NCBI GenBank assembly: GCA_021202635.1
Contig: JAJQCQ010000041.1
Coordinates: 1-48,950, forward strand
Reading direction: 5' to 3'
DNA length: 48,950 bases
Source: Lachnospiraceae bacterium
GTDB lineage: Bacteria > Bacillota > Clostridia > Lachnospirales > Lachnospiraceae
Numbering within the stretch: position 1 is the first letter of the stretch; each line of letters opens with the position of its first letter. Below, one piece after another: positions 17,068 to 26,468 of the stretch. The translations under genes and the position numbers were made by a program. Below the pieces are notes generated by a model. That model was not told the origin of the DNA. It saw only the letters and a program-made list of their open reading frames with translations, and did not search any database.

Positions 17068-18474
17068 ATGAGTCAACAAAAAGAATCGATTTCCACTCGC
17101 ATGAGCAAAGGCTTTACGCGGGTCGGAAGAAATCTCGCGGAGATCGGTACGACTTTCAAAGAGGGCGACGGAACCGCGAAGCTGTCTTTTTTGATTATGG
17201 GATTTGGCCAGCTGGTACATAAGCAGTTTTTGCGGGGCATTATTTTTCTGGGGACGGAGATTCTGTTTATTTACTACATGATCACATTTGGTGCACAATA
17301 TTTATCAAAGCTGCCGACGCTGGGCACGGTGGAGACCTACGTGGATAAGAGCGGTAAAATACCGCTCACGGTATATGGCGACAACAGCTTTCTGATTTTA
17401 CTGTATGGCCTGCTAACGCTTTTTGTGATTGCTGCGTTTATCTTCATGTGGAGAATGAATGTCGGGCAGCAGCGCCAGATTCAGAAGCTGCAGGAGCAGG
17501 GAAAAAAGCTGCCGACCTCCAGAGATGATCTGAAATCTCTGCTGAATGAGCATTTTGCCGCGACTTTGCTGGCTGTTCCGAACATCGGTGTGTTTGTTTT
17601 TATTATTTTGCCGATCGTTTTCATGGTCTGCATTGCGTTTACAAACTATGACGCGACGCATCAGCCTCCGACGAACCTGTTCTGGTGGGTTGGCCTGGAG
17701 AACTTTAAAAACCTGTTTTCTATGGGTTCATCCGGTTTCGGCACTACATTTTTCCGGGTGCTGGGCTGGACACTGGTCTGGGCTTTCTTTGCGACCTTCC
17801 TGAATTTCTTCCTTGGGCTGGGCGTGGCTATCATGATCAACAAAAAAGGAATTAAATTTAAGAAGTTATGGAGAACCATCCTGGTCATGACGATTGCGGT
17901 GCCGCAGTTTGTATCCCTGCTGTATATGTACAAGATGTTTGCCAATGATGGCCTGGTGAATACGTATCTGCTGAAATGGGGACTGATACAGGCGTATATT
18001 CCGTTCTGGACATATGCAACGTCATCACGCATCCTGATTATCTTAATTAATGTGTGGATTGGTATTCCGTATATGATGTTGATGACGACCGGTATTCTGA
18101 TGAACATTCCGGAAGATCTCTATGAGAGCGCGAGAATTGACGGCGCAAATGCCTGGCAGATGTTTCGCAAGATTACGCTTCCATATATGCTGTTTGTGCT
18201 GGGGCCGTATCTGCTGACATCCTTTACCGGAAACCTGAATAACTTCAACGTGATCTACCTGCTGACGCAGGGGCAGCCGACGACCATGAGTATGACTGGA
18301 GGTGCTGGAGGCACTGACCTGTTGATCACCTGGCTGTACAAGCTGACTGTGAATGATACAAACTACCGTATGGCGGCAGTCATCGGTATTATGGTATTTG
18401 CGGTTACGGCGATCATTTCTCTGGTTGTGTATCGGATTTTGCCGTCCGTAAGAGATGAGGAGGGATTCCAATAA
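17068..18474 (+). CDS. Sugar ABC transporter permease (MalF/GanP-like)
   Basis: This 468-residue inner permease subunit belongs to the CUT1 type. It has the extra N-terminal membrane segments and an external loop seen in MalF/GanP (LSFLIMGFGQLVHKQFLRGIIFLGTEILFIYYM, then SGKIPLTVYGDN), followed by the six-helix core. The ATPase-contacting loop is visible as YESARIDGANAWQMFRKITLPYM, the EAA motif. ATG 17068 is selected because the GGGAGGG site precedes it, though at a long spacing of about 12 bases; the frame open from 16942 begins within the terminator region. Its stop overlaps the start of the next permease (TAATG), so the two are translated together. No ATPase gene accompanies it; a shared MsmX-type ATPase is presumed elsewhere. 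Confidence 0.92.
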   Translation: MSQQKESISTRMSKGFTRVGRNLAEIGTTFKEGDGTAKLSFLIMGFGQLVHKQFLRGIIFLGTEILFIYYMITFGAQYLSKLPTLGTVETYVDKSGKIPLTVYGDNSFLILLYGLLTLFVIAAFIFMWRMNVGQQRQIQKLQEQGKKLPTSRDDLKSLLNEHFAATLLAVPNIGVFVFIILPIVFMVCIAFTNYDATHQPPTNLFWWVGLENFKNLFSMGSSGFGTTFFRVLGWTLVWAFFATFLNFFLGLGVAIMINKKGIKFKKLWRTILVMTIAVPQFVSLLYMYKMFANDGLVNTYLLKWGLIQAYIPFWTYATSSRILIILINVWIGIPYMMLMTTGILMNIPEDLYESARIDGANAWQMFRKITLPYMLFVLGPYLLTSFTGNLNNFNVIYLLTQGQPTTMSMTGGAGGTDLLITWLYKLTVNDTNYRMAAVIGIMVFAVTAIISLVVYRILPSVRDEEGFQ

Positions 18475-19352
18475 TGAATGAGAAAAAATTAAGATCGAAA
18501 AGCAAACACGACAGGGTGATCAACACGATTATCTATATTGTCCTGATCCTCATGAGCATTATATGGCTGTTCCCATTTGTCGGGCTGGTACTGCAGAGTT
18601 TCCGTTCTTATGCGACCGAGTATGGCGGTATGGTGGCGTATTTTGTGCCGAAGGAGTTTTCTCTGGATAATTATACCTGGCTTCTGACGGATGCAGGCAG
18701 TTCATTCCCGAAATGGTATCTGAATACTCTGACGATTGCCATTTTTGTAGCGATTATCAATACGATCATGATTGTGGCGGTGGCGTATGCACTTTCCAGA
18801 TCAAGATTCGCGGGCAGGACATTCATGATGCAGCTGTGGCTGATCCTGGGGATGTTCCCCGGATTCCTCACCATGATCTGTCTCTATTTCCTGCTGAAGC
18901 AGATGGGACTGACCCAGGCGGGTGCGATTCCGGGTCTGATTCTGGTGTCGTGTGCGAGCTCCGGTATGGGTTATTATGTCTGCAAGGGTTATTTTGACAC
19001 GATTCCCAAGGCTCTGGACGAGGCAGCCCGCATTGACGGCGCGTCTAACGCGCGTATCATGTTTACGATCATTATGCCGCTGACCAAGCCGATCATTATC
19101 TACACTGCGCTGACCGCATTCATGGCTCCGTGGTGCGATTACGTAATGGCTTCTTATGTGGCCTTTGGCTACAGCGACAGCTACAACGTGGCCGTGGCTT
19201 TGACCCGCTGGGTATGGACAAACGACTACCAGGGCTACTACACCCGGTTCTGCGCGGGCGGTGTGCTGGTAGCCATTCCGGTGACCATCCTTTTCATGTG
19301 CCTGCAGAAATACTACGTGGAAGGTGTGACCGGCGGCGCTGTGAAAGGCTGA
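18474..19352 (+). CDS. Sugar ABC transporter permease (MalG/GanQ-like)
   Basis: This 292-residue second permease subunit completes the importer. It has six predicted membrane helices, the first being VINTIIYIVLILMSIIWLFPFVGLVLQSF. The EAA loop is present as ALDEAARIDGASNARIMFTIIMPLTKP. The end, KYYVEGVTGGAVKG, is the standard C-terminus of MalG-type subunits. The start codon shares one base with the stop of the upstream permease. The secreted GH13 gene begins 41 bases later, so all probably belong to one operon. Confidence 0.93.
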   Translation: MNEKKLRSKSKHDRVINTIIYIVLILMSIIWLFPFVGLVLQSFRSYATEYGGMVAYFVPKEFSLDNYTWLLTDAGSSFPKWYLNTLTIAIFVAIINTIMIVAVAYALSRSRFAGRTFMMQLWLILGMFPGFLTMICLYFLLKQMGLTQAGAIPGLILVSCASSGMGYYVCKGYFDTIPKALDEAARIDGASNARIMFTIIMPLTKPIIIYTALTAFMAPWCDYVMASYVAFGYSDSYNVAVALTRWVWTNDYQGYYTRFCAGGVLVAIPVTILFMCLQKYYVEGVTGGAVKG

Positions 19353-19393
19353 TACACAGAATTCAGGGAAAGACAGAGGTTTTGAAAACAGAA

Positions 19394-21175
19394 ATGAAGA
19401 GGGACACTTATTTGTCTGCTGTTTTCCGGAAAAACCTGAAAGCAACCGGCAACGGGGTGAAACGCCTGTTGCCGGTTCTGTTTCTGACATTTTCGCTCTG
19501 CTTCGGGCAGGCGATGCCGGTTCTGGCGGAGTCGGAAGGCGCAGAGGCAGCAGAACTTACGGAGGCAGAATCTGCAGCAGAGACGGAAATTACAGAAACG
19601 ACGGAATTTGCGGAGACAGAGACGAACACGGATGACATGGTTGAGGGATCTGAGACGGATTCCGTGTCGGATGAAGAAATAACAATCGACGACAACTACC
19701 GCAATTACTATGAGATCTTCGTCTATTCCTTCTATGATTCGGACGGAGACGGGATCGGCGATCTGAATGGTGTTCGGGAAAAACTGGACTACGTTGAGGA
19801 GATGGGGTTTGACGGAATCTGGCTGATGCCGGTCATGCCTTCGACGACATACCACAAGTATGATGTGACGGATTATTATGGGATTGATGAAGAATACGGC
19901 ACGCTTGAGGACTTTCAGGCGCTGGTGGAAGACTGCCATGCGCGCGGAATCAAAATAGTCATCGATTTTGTGATCAACCACACTTCCTCGCAGCATGTGT
20001 GGTTCCAGACGGCCTGCGAGTATCTGGCTTCCCTGGAAGAGGGAGAAGAGCCGGATGAGAGTGTCTGCCCGTATGTGGGGTATTATCATTTTTCGCAGAC
20101 ACAGGAGAGCAGCGATTATTACGAGATTCCTGTGACGGGAAGTTCGATCTGGTATTATGAAGGGGTGTTCTGGTCGGAAATGCCGGATCTGGATCTCTCC
20201 AACGAAGCGCTGCGGGCAGACCTGGAGGCGATTGCCGCATACTGGATTGATATGGGCGTTGATGGTTTCCGCATGGATGCGGCGCTGCATTTTGAGGAGA
20301 GCGACACTTCCTTTAATACGGAGGTGCTGAACTGGCTGTATTCGTACTGCCTGACGCTGGATGCGGATTTTTACATGGTTTCAGAGGTATGGTCGAGTGA
20401 ATCAACAATCGCGGACTATTACGCGAGCGGCACGCCGAGTATGTTCAACTTTGATATGGCGGAAGCGGAAGGTAAGCTGATCAAAGCAGCGCGGGGAACC
20501 TTAAAGGTATCAAGCCTGATTGATTCCATGATCAAATGGCAGGAGGATTTTTCTGCGGAAAATCCGGACTACATCGATGCTGCTTTTATCTCGAATCATG
20601 ATACCGGCCGCATCTCGAATGCGCTTACTTCCGATGAGAATGATATCAAGATGGCGGCAGGGCTGCTGATGACGATGAGCGGCAATACGTTTGTCTACTA
20701 TGGCGAAGAGATCGGCATGAAGAGCAAAGGGTCGGCTGATGAAAACAAACGCCTGCCGATGTACTGGTCGGAGACAGACACGACAGGGATGACGGACGGC
20801 CCGGCGGATGCGGAGGAAGGCATTGTGTCGTCCTTTGCGGCGGCGGATGCGCAGCTGGAGGATGAGACGTCCATTCTCAATTACTATAAGCGGGCACTCG
20901 CGCTGCGGAAGGAAAATCCGGAGATTGCACGCGGGACGCTTGAAAAGGTAGAAGAGCTCTGCGACGGCAACCAGGGCGCGATTCTGAAAACCTGGGAAGA
21001 CAGTACCATCGCGATTTTGTATAATACGTCGGATGACGAGGTGGAAATCGACCTTTCCAGGACGGCGCTTTCAGGGATGGAGGTCAGCGGGTATCTGACG
21101 CTGAACAATGAGGAGATTGTACTTGCGGATGACACGGCGGTGATGCCGGCGCAGTCGATTCTGGTGCTGCGGTAA
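19394..21175 (+). CDS. Secreted GH13 alpha-amylase-family glycosidase
   Basis: The 593-residue product is an extracellular GH13 enzyme, probably acting on alpha-1,4/1,6-glucans or maltodextrins. A signal peptide (LLPVLFLTFSLCFGQAMPVLAE) is followed by a Glu/Thr-rich linker to about residue 90. The TIM barrel has YSFYDSDGDGIGDLNGV, VIDFVINHTS (region I), GVDGFRMDAALHF (nucleophile Asp), YMVSEVW (acid Glu) and FISNHDTGR (third Asp). The end reads PAQSILVLR, the usual C-terminal beta domain. ATG 19394 is used; a ribosome site is weak, and the TTG at 19382 is an alternative. An alpha-glucan enzyme inside a beta-galactan cluster is unexpected, so the transporter may serve both substrates or this enzyme may have another specificity. 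Confidence 0.88.
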   Translation: MKRDTYLSAVFRKNLKATGNGVKRLLPVLFLTFSLCFGQAMPVLAESEGAEAAELTEAESAAETEITETTEFAETETNTDDMVEGSETDSVSDEEITIDDNYRNYYEIFVYSFYDSDGDGIGDLNGVREKLDYVEEMGFDGIWLMPVMPSTTYHKYDVTDYYGIDEEYGTLEDFQALVEDCHARGIKIVIDFVINHTSSQHVWFQTACEYLASLEEGEEPDESVCPYVGYYHFSQTQESSDYYEIPVTGSSIWYYEGVFWSEMPDLDLSNEALRADLEAIAAYWIDMGVDGFRMDAALHFEESDTSFNTEVLNWLYSYCLTLDADFYMVSEVWSSESTIADYYASGTPSMFNFDMAEAEGKLIKAARGTLKVSSLIDSMIKWQEDFSAENPDYIDAAFISNHDTGRISNALTSDENDIKMAAGLLMTMSGNTFVYYGEEIGMKSKGSADENKRLPMYWSETDTTGMTDGPADAEEGIVSSFAAADAQLEDETSILNYYKRALALRKENPEIARGTLEKVEELCDGNQGAILKTWEDSTIAILYNTSDDEVEIDLSRTALSGMEVSGYLTLNNEEIVLADDTAVMPAQSILVLR

Positions 21176-21214
21176 GTATGAATGACAAGATATATAAATG
21201 AAAGGAAAAATAAT

Positions 21215-23119
21215 ATGGACAAATTTGTTGTAAACATTATCCACCGTCCTGAGATGGTGCCGGAGTATGCCGAGAAGGTGACCGGCCACGGACAGGCGGA
21301 AGACATTGGACGCAAGGCTCTGCTGACGGAGAGCCTGGATATTTTTAAGACGCAGCAGGAGTGCGCACACAAAAACGGCTTAAAGACGACGATTGAGATG
21401 ACCTATGCCAGCCTTTTCAATGAAGAGGCGATTGCGCTTGCGAAGGAGCATCATGAGAAATACGGCGATGAGATCGCACTGACGCTGCTCGGCCTGCCGT
21501 GCAAGGAATTCCGGGAAAAATATAATACAAAGGATTTCTGTATCTGGATGTTTTCGATGGAGGATAAAAAGGCGATTGTGCAGGATGTGTTTGAGAAGTT
21601 TTATGACTGCTTTGGCTTTTATCCGGAGTCGACCGGCTCTTATTATATGGACGCGGAGCTGACCAATTATATCAAAGAAAAATATCCGTCTGTCAAGTGT
21701 GCGGTGGCGACCTGCTGGGAGGAAGGTCCGAAGGCTTACCACACCTGCAACAACAGCTGGTACACCTTTATGGACGGCGGCCCCTGGGCGCCGTGGATTC
21801 CGTCGAAGCAGAACACACACGCGCCGGCGGCGAACGAGGAAGAGGATTCCGGTATCGTGGCAATTCCGCATCTGAGCCGTGACCTGATCGCGTGCTATGA
21901 CGGCAATGGCTCGAACTTCGGAACGCATCCGCAGAACGTACTGCGCGGTATGATTTATGATACCGAGACCTGGGAGTACCCGTATCTGTATAATCTGATT
22001 GACCAGTACCGTTATCAGGCGAAGTTCAACGACGGCTATTCATACAATATGATGTTCGTCGGACCGGGCTGGATGAACAAGATGGGACGCTGGGAGGCGC
22101 CGTACGAGCTGCTGTTGAAGTCCTACGAGGATGGCTGTGCGTATTATGGCAAGCTGAAAAAAGAAGGTCAGCTGATCGATATGACGATGAGTGAGTTTGC
22201 GGATTACTATCGTCAGAAGAAGTCTTATACCGAACCGGAGTGCGCGCTCTGGAGAGATATTTTATATGGAAGCAAAAAGCAGGTATTCTGGTACTGCGAC
22301 CCGTATCTGCGCGCGGGGGTCAATATGGATCAGGGCGGCGCGATTGTGGACCTGCGCCCGTATGTCGCGAAGCTGAACTGGCCGGTTGGCATTGGTACCC
22401 CGCATATTCAGGATGCGAGCTATCCGTTCCTGATTCAGGAAAAATACCGTGCGGGTTACTTTACTCATTATGCGGGCGAGGGAACGGTTCGCAGCGCAAA
22501 AATCTGCCACAACGGCGAGGAGGTTGATCTGTGTCTGTGCCGCACAAAGGCGCATTTTTCCGAAGAGCCGCAGGGTGCTTCCGCAGAGACTGCATCGGCA
22601 GACGGCAGCGCAGCAAAAGTCGCGAAGAACCGCATCCTCACGCTGGATCCGGTAGACATTGAGTTTTCCGACCTGACTGTAAAGCTGCAGACGGTGCTGA
22701 CCTTTGCAGAAGGTACGGGCAGCATCCGCATTGACCGCAGGGTGCTGGAGATCACGCCGAAGGAAGAGGGCGCAGCTGCTGAGATTACGATTAATGAATA
22801 TATGGTGGGCTGCTACGGCACGACGGAGTACACGGAGGATATGTCCAGCCTGACGCTGAGCGTTACGAAGGGCGGCGAAAAGACGGAGATTCCTTATGAG
22901 TATAAGTGCCGTGAGGCATCCCTGGAAGGCGCGGACTGCGCGACCTGTATCGTTCCGCCGATTGAAACGAAGGTTTCCATGACCTGCGAGGGACGCGATA
23001 AGGCGGGTTATATCAAAGAAGGATATGCGTTCAGCCCGATGTTTACGATCGGTTACACCGGAAAATTATGTGAGAAGGAGGTCTTCACGACATGGCTCAA
23101 TCTGGAAAAGGCAAATTAA
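21215..23119 (+). CDS. Unrecognised cytoplasmic protein, possibly a GH57/deacetylase-like barrel enzyme
   Basis: I do not recognise a named family for this 634-residue protein. There is no signal peptide or membrane segment. Residues 1-350 look like a (beta/alpha) barrel of the kind seen in polysaccharide deacetylases and GH57/GH38 enzymes. Features are TIEMTYASLFNEEAI, then HHEKYGDEIALTLLGLP, FGFYPESTGSYYMDAELTNYI, a run rich in Trp, His and Gly (WYTFMDGGPWAPWIPSKQNTHAP) and IYDTETWEYPY. Residues 400-634 are beta-rich, as in the C-terminal domains of such enzymes. It is Tyr/Trp-rich and has conserved-looking acidic pairs fit for catalysis. The start follows AAAGGA. It lies between the GH13 and GH53 genes and overlaps the next gene by 28 bases, so a role in galactan or alpha-glucan breakdown is likely but unproved. 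Confidence 0.6.
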   Translation: MDKFVVNIIHRPEMVPEYAEKVTGHGQAEDIGRKALLTESLDIFKTQQECAHKNGLKTTIEMTYASLFNEEAIALAKEHHEKYGDEIALTLLGLPCKEFREKYNTKDFCIWMFSMEDKKAIVQDVFEKFYDCFGFYPESTGSYYMDAELTNYIKEKYPSVKCAVATCWEEGPKAYHTCNNSWYTFMDGGPWAPWIPSKQNTHAPAANEEEDSGIVAIPHLSRDLIACYDGNGSNFGTHPQNVLRGMIYDTETWEYPYLYNLIDQYRYQAKFNDGYSYNMMFVGPGWMNKMGRWEAPYELLLKSYEDGCAYYGKLKKEGQLIDMTMSEFADYYRQKKSYTEPECALWRDILYGSKKQVFWYCDPYLRAGVNMDQGGAIVDLRPYVAKLNWPVGIGTPHIQDASYPFLIQEKYRAGYFTHYAGEGTVRSAKICHNGEEVDLCLCRTKAHFSEEPQGASAETASADGSAAKVAKNRILTLDPVDIEFSDLTVKLQTVLTFAEGTGSIRIDRRVLEITPKEEGAAAEITINEYMVGCYGTTEYTEDMSSLTLSVTKGGEKTEIPYEYKCREASLEGADCATCIVPPIETKVSMTCEGRDKAGYIKEGYAFSPMFTIGYTGKLCEKEVFTTWLNLEKAN

Positions 23120-23325
23120 ATTACCGCTGTCCGTCCTGCTTTATGCGCGACCTGGATATTGATATGTTTTATGATAAGGAAAAAGAGGAATACTACTGCA
23201 TTCGCTGCCAGTACCACGGCAGTGAGGCCGATGTCCTGGAGAAAAATCAGATGGCGCGTTTCCGCTACGGCGCGATGATGAAACGGTTTGAGGAGAAAGA
23301 CTTTGAGGATTTTTCTGAAGGCTGA
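23092..23325 (+). CDS. Small zinc-ribbon protein
   Basis: The 77-residue protein has two Cys pairs, CPSC (residues 13-16) and CIRC (36-39), spaced as in a zinc ribbon, in the context LNYRCPSCFMRDLDIDMFYDKEKEEYYCIRCQYHG. The C-terminal half is charged and helical (MARFRYGAMMKRFEEKDFEDF). Such proteins may bind nucleic acid or act as partners; no enzyme function is visible. Its AAGGAGG site and start lie inside the upstream gene, with a 28-base overlap, so the two are translationally coupled. This suggests a functional tie to the unrecognised barrel protein. Confidence 0.75.
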   Translation: MAQSGKGKLNYRCPSCFMRDLDIDMFYDKEKEEYYCIRCQYHGSEADVLEKNQMARFRYGAMMKRFEEKDFEDFSEG

Positions 23326-23430
23326 GTTGATTGAAACGCACTCTGCGTGTTCCGACTGGATAAAATAATATAGACCTTTTGAAAATGCGGGGCAGATCAC
23401 TGCTTCGCATTTCCTGGAGAAAGAGACAAA

Positions 23431-24651
23431 ATGAGTAATTGGATTACAGGTATGGATTTGTCCACCCTTCTGGCGGTGGAAGAAAACGGCGGCCGATTTT
23501 ATGACAAGGGCCAGCCGAAGGATGCGATGGAGATTTTACGGGGATACGGCATGAATCTGGTGCGCCTGCGTCTCTGGAATGACCCGTTTGACGCGGAGGG
23601 GAATTCCTACGGAGCGGGCGGCGGCGACCTGGAGACGACGCTTGCGCTCGCAAAGCGTGCAAAGCGGCTGGGCGTTGGCTGGCTGCTGGATTTCCATTAC
23701 AGTGACTTCTGGGCGGACCCCGGAAAGCAGCGTGTGCCGAAGGCATGGCGCGGGATGGATGCGAAGCAGCTGGAGCAGGCCGTGTATGATTTTACGGCGC
23801 AGGTACTGGAGCGCTGCCGGAGGGAGGACATTCTGCCGCAGATGGTGGCGGTCGGCAATGAACTTTCGAACGGTCTTTTGTGGCCGCTGGGACAGCTGCC
23901 GCCAGACGTGGAAAGGAACCCGGAGGCCTACCGGAATGTCGCCGCATTTGTGAGCGCGGGAATACGCGCAGTGCGGGATTTTGAGGTAAAAATCTGTGCC
24001 GCTGATGGGAAACCAGGTGGAAATCGTTCTGAAGCAGAAGCTGTGGCAGAGGCGGGATATCACATACCCGTCATGCTTCACCTTGACAACGGCGGCAACA
24101 ACGAGCTCTATCGCAGATGGTTTGACCAGTATTTTGCGAATGGAGGAGAAGACTTTGAATACATTGGCCTGTCATATTACCCGTTCTGGCATGGGACGCT
24201 GGATATGCTGCGCGATAATATGAATGACATTGCCCTGCGTTACGGAAAAAAGCTGGTGATAGCGGAAGTGTCAACGGGCTTTACGATGGAGGACTATGCT
24301 TCTTACGAAAAGCTGAATGCCAGTGAGCGCAAAGGGATGGCGACGAAACCGGAGCTTGCCGCAAAGGTGCCATACCCGATGAGCCCGCAGGGACAGGCAG
24401 ATTTTATGAGAGATGTGCTCCGGGTGGTCCGGCAGGTGCCGAACGAACTTGGCTGTGGCTTTATCTACTGGGAACCGGCGTGGCTGCCGGTGCCGGGCGT
24501 CGGCTGGGCAAACGCGGCCTCCTGCGCGTACATTCAGGAGGCCGGCCCATACGGAAACGAGTGGGCGAACCAGGCGCTCTTTGACTATGATGGAAACGCG
24601 CTGCCGGCGCTGGAGGAAATTCAAAAATACGCGGAAGATCCGGCGTCCTGA
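23431..24651 (+). CDS. Cytoplasmic GH53 endo-beta-1,4-galactanase
   Basis: This 406-residue GH53 enzyme lacks a signal peptide and begins directly with the barrel (MSNWITGMDLSTLLAVEENGG). Visible family stretches are [38 protein letters not shown], acid/base Glu144 in VAVGNELSNG, LSYYPFWHGTLD and nucleophile Glu279 in VIAEVSTGF. It should cut imported galacto-oligosaccharides inside the cell, in division of labour with the secreted GH53 at 967. The two differ in that this one has no linker or binding module. Start ATG follows GGAGAAAGAG. Its 3' end overlaps the convergent DUF402 gene by 31 bases. Confidence 0.93.
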   Translation: MSNWITGMDLSTLLAVEENGGRFYDKGQPKDAMEILRGYGMNLVRLRLWNDPFDAEGNSYGAGGGDLETTLALAKRAKRLGVGWLLDFHYSDFWADPGKQRVPKAWRGMDAKQLEQAVYDFTAQVLERCRREDILPQMVAVGNELSNGLLWPLGQLPPDVERNPEAYRNVAAFVSAGIRAVRDFEVKICAADGKPGGNRSEAEAVAEAGYHIPVMLHLDNGGNNELYRRWFDQYFANGGEDFEYIGLSYYPFWHGTLDMLRDNMNDIALRYGKKLVIAEVSTGFTMEDYASYEKLNASERKGMATKPELAAKVPYPMSPQGQADFMRDVLRVVRQVPNELGCGFIYWEPAWLPVPGVGWANAASCAYIQEAGPYGNEWANQALFDYDGNALPALEEIQKYAEDPAS

Positions 24652-25136
24652 TCCTGCGCTTCGGCGTCTTCTATGTATTGCTGGAGCTTTCCAAAGGCTC
24701 CTTTATAGATCACGGAGAGCAGCTTGTCCGTGCGGCGCAGCGCGCGCTGCATCTGCTCTTCTGTGATCTGGTGATCGCGCGCGGCGTCAGCGAGCTCGTC
24801 GAGGTCGACCACCCGCACAAAGCCGTCCGGGTAGACAATCACGTCTACGAGAAGGTCTGTAAAGATGTAGCTGTTTTCTTTTTCCCTGTATTCGTACTCA
24901 ATGATGTCGCAATACCAGCTGATCAGATTATTTTCATGGTCATAGAATTTGCTGACTTTGTAGCCTCTCTCCATAAAATAGCAGGAATAGCCATGGTGCA
25001 GTGTTTTCTTGGGTCGTATCGTGTGCCATTTTGTGATGATGATTTCCCTGTCAGCGTACAGAATATGGTCTTCATCGAGCAGGAGGCATTCCTCCGGGAT
25101 GATTCTTTTCCGGTACAAACGGATCTCATCGTTCAT
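24621..25136 (-). CDS. DUF402-family protein (possible nucleoside di/triphosphatase)
   Basis: The 171-residue protein belongs to DUF402, whose characterised members hydrolyse nucleoside tri- and diphosphates. The core is HGYSCYFMERGYKVSKFYDHENNLISWYCDIIEYE, with its conserved Tyr/Trp and Asp, then YIFTDLLVDVIVYPDGFVRVVDLDELADA, the hallmark of the family with the metal-binding Asp residues. I use the start at 25136 (MNDEIRLYRKR), with GGGAGA eight bases upstream, rather than 25160. It is convergent with and overlaps the cytoplasmic GH53 by 31 bases. There is no visible link to galactan use. Confidence 0.85.
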   Translation of the reverse strand: MNDEIRLYRKRIIPEECLLLDEDHILYADREIIITKWHTIRPKKTLHHGYSCYFMERGYKVSKFYDHENNLISWYCDIIEYEYREKENSYIFTDLLVDVIVYPDGFVRVVDLDELADAARDHQITEEQMQRALRRTDKLLSVIYKGAFGKLQQYIEDAEAQDQDAGSSAYF

Positions 25137-25231
25137 AGTGTTCTCCCTGTTACTGGTCACAGCCTGACCGCGTATTTGCTATGTGGTCAGGGATGAAATA
25201 GTTTTCATTGGTTTCACTGGCCTACAGGTGG

Positions 25232-26134
25232 TCAGATGCCAGTGTCAGGCGATTTCCGCCATTCCTTTGGTGTGGTTCCTGCGTATCGGCGGAAATTACG
25301 GTTAAATGTGGCAATAGACGAAAAGCCGCATTTCTGCGCGATTTCGGCAATGGGTTCATCCGAGGTGCGCAGCCGCTCACAGGCGGCGTGGACGCGTACC
25401 TGGTTGATGTAATCAATCGGTGCGATTTTCATGCATTTGATAAAAACACGCCGGAAATTGGTCTCGCTCATGTTGCAAAGCTTTGCGAGATCTTCGACGC
25501 GCAGCGGCGCCCAGAAGTGGTCGCCCACATATTCCAGCGCCCGCGTAATCTGCAGAGAATCCGTGGACTGCGGCGGAACCTCTTCTACGGAAGCCGGCTG
25601 ACGGCGTGCGATCTCGATAAAAAGGGAGCGCAGAAGTCCGTTCACGGAATCGGCATACATCTCCCGGCGCAGGGACATCTCCCGCAGGATGGCCTGTATC
25701 AGGGCGGAAAGCTCAGGAGATTCCATCGTGGTGGTGAAAAAGGCGCTTTTGTTGATCCGGGAAAGGAGAAGCCCGGCCTGTTCCTCATCCGAAGGATAGA
25801 GTGTGTGGATGGACTTCTCCACATCAATGAACAGGTATTCCCAGTGGTTGCCGATGGGATTATCTCCGGTCGTAGTGTGCGGGTAATTCTTTGGTATCAC
25901 ACTGATGGTGCCATTGGCGTATTTGTAGGAGGTGTCCTTCAGGGTCAGCAGCCCGGTACCCGCATGGCAGCAGCCGATCTCCATCAGATTATGAAAGTGC
26001 AGATCAAGAACCGAACAATCGTGGTCATCGTAACCGTAGGGGTGTGCCCACGCGTCGCCATAGAGCGCGAGCAGCGGCTCCCCATAAGGGATTTCATAAT
26101 AACGAAATTCCAGAGCTTCCTTTTTGCGTGCCAT
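25232..26134 (-). CDS. AraC-family transcriptional regulator
   Basis: This 300-residue regulator has an N-terminal cupin sensor (DHDCSVLDLHFHNLMEIGCCHAGTGLLTL, then ISVIPKNYPHTT, with the His residues of a sugar-binding cupin). The C-terminal double helix-turn-helix, about residues 205-295, includes LAKLCNMSETNFRRVFIKCMKIAPIDYINQVRV and IAEIAQKCGFSSIATFNRNFRRYAGTTPKEWRK. AGGAG lies 11 bases before the start. It is divergent from the GH2 gene, so the natural target is the GH2/galT promoter, with activation by lactose, galactose or a galacto-oligosaccharide as the likely trigger. Confidence 0.92.
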   Translation of the reverse strand: MARKKEALEFRYYEIPYGEPLLALYGDAWAHPYGYDDHDCSVLDLHFHNLMEIGCCHAGTGLLTLKDTSYKYANGTISVIPKNYPHTTTGDNPIGNHWEYLFIDVEKSIHTLYPSDEEQAGLLLSRINKSAFFTTTMESPELSALIQAILREMSLRREMYADSVNGLLRSLFIEIARRQPASVEEVPPQSTDSLQITRALEYVGDHFWAPLRVEDLAKLCNMSETNFRRVFIKCMKIAPIDYINQVRVHAACERLRTSDEPIAEIAQKCGFSSIATFNRNFRRYAGTTPKEWRKSPDTGI

Positions 26135-26360
26135 TGTTTTATGTACTCCTCGGTGTCAGCCTGTCCGGATTTGCTGCTGCTACAGAAAAATGCGTCCCGC
26201 TCTGTCCTGGCGGAAGAGCGCAGCTGCGGTAAAAACCGTACATTGTGCAGCTGTGAATCATTACAACAACGATCCGGCAACGGCTGATTACTGAAATTAT
26301 GTTTCATTCATCATAACAGAAAATCCGGAAAAAAGAAACAGAAATATTGACTTTTTCTGC
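26135..26360. other. Divergent promoter region between the AraC regulator and GH2 genes
   Basis: No gene is seen. AraC-type activator sites are expected just upstream of the GH2 -35 element at 26361, but I could not pick out a repeated half-site with confidence. Confidence 0.3.
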
Positions 26361-26389
26361 TTGACGTCAGAAGGCGGGATTTGTACAAT
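26361..26389 (+). promoter_or_regulatory. Promoter of the GH2-galT transcript
   Basis: TTGACG (26361-26366) and TACAAT (26384-26389) are 17 bases apart. The leader to the GH2 start is about 73 bases. Confidence 0.8.
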
Positions 26390-26468
26390 ATCCGTAACAG
26401 TTCAGAACAGTGTGAAAAGGAAAAGACAGTTACCTGATTTGAACTGACATCACGGAGGAGAGACAGAA

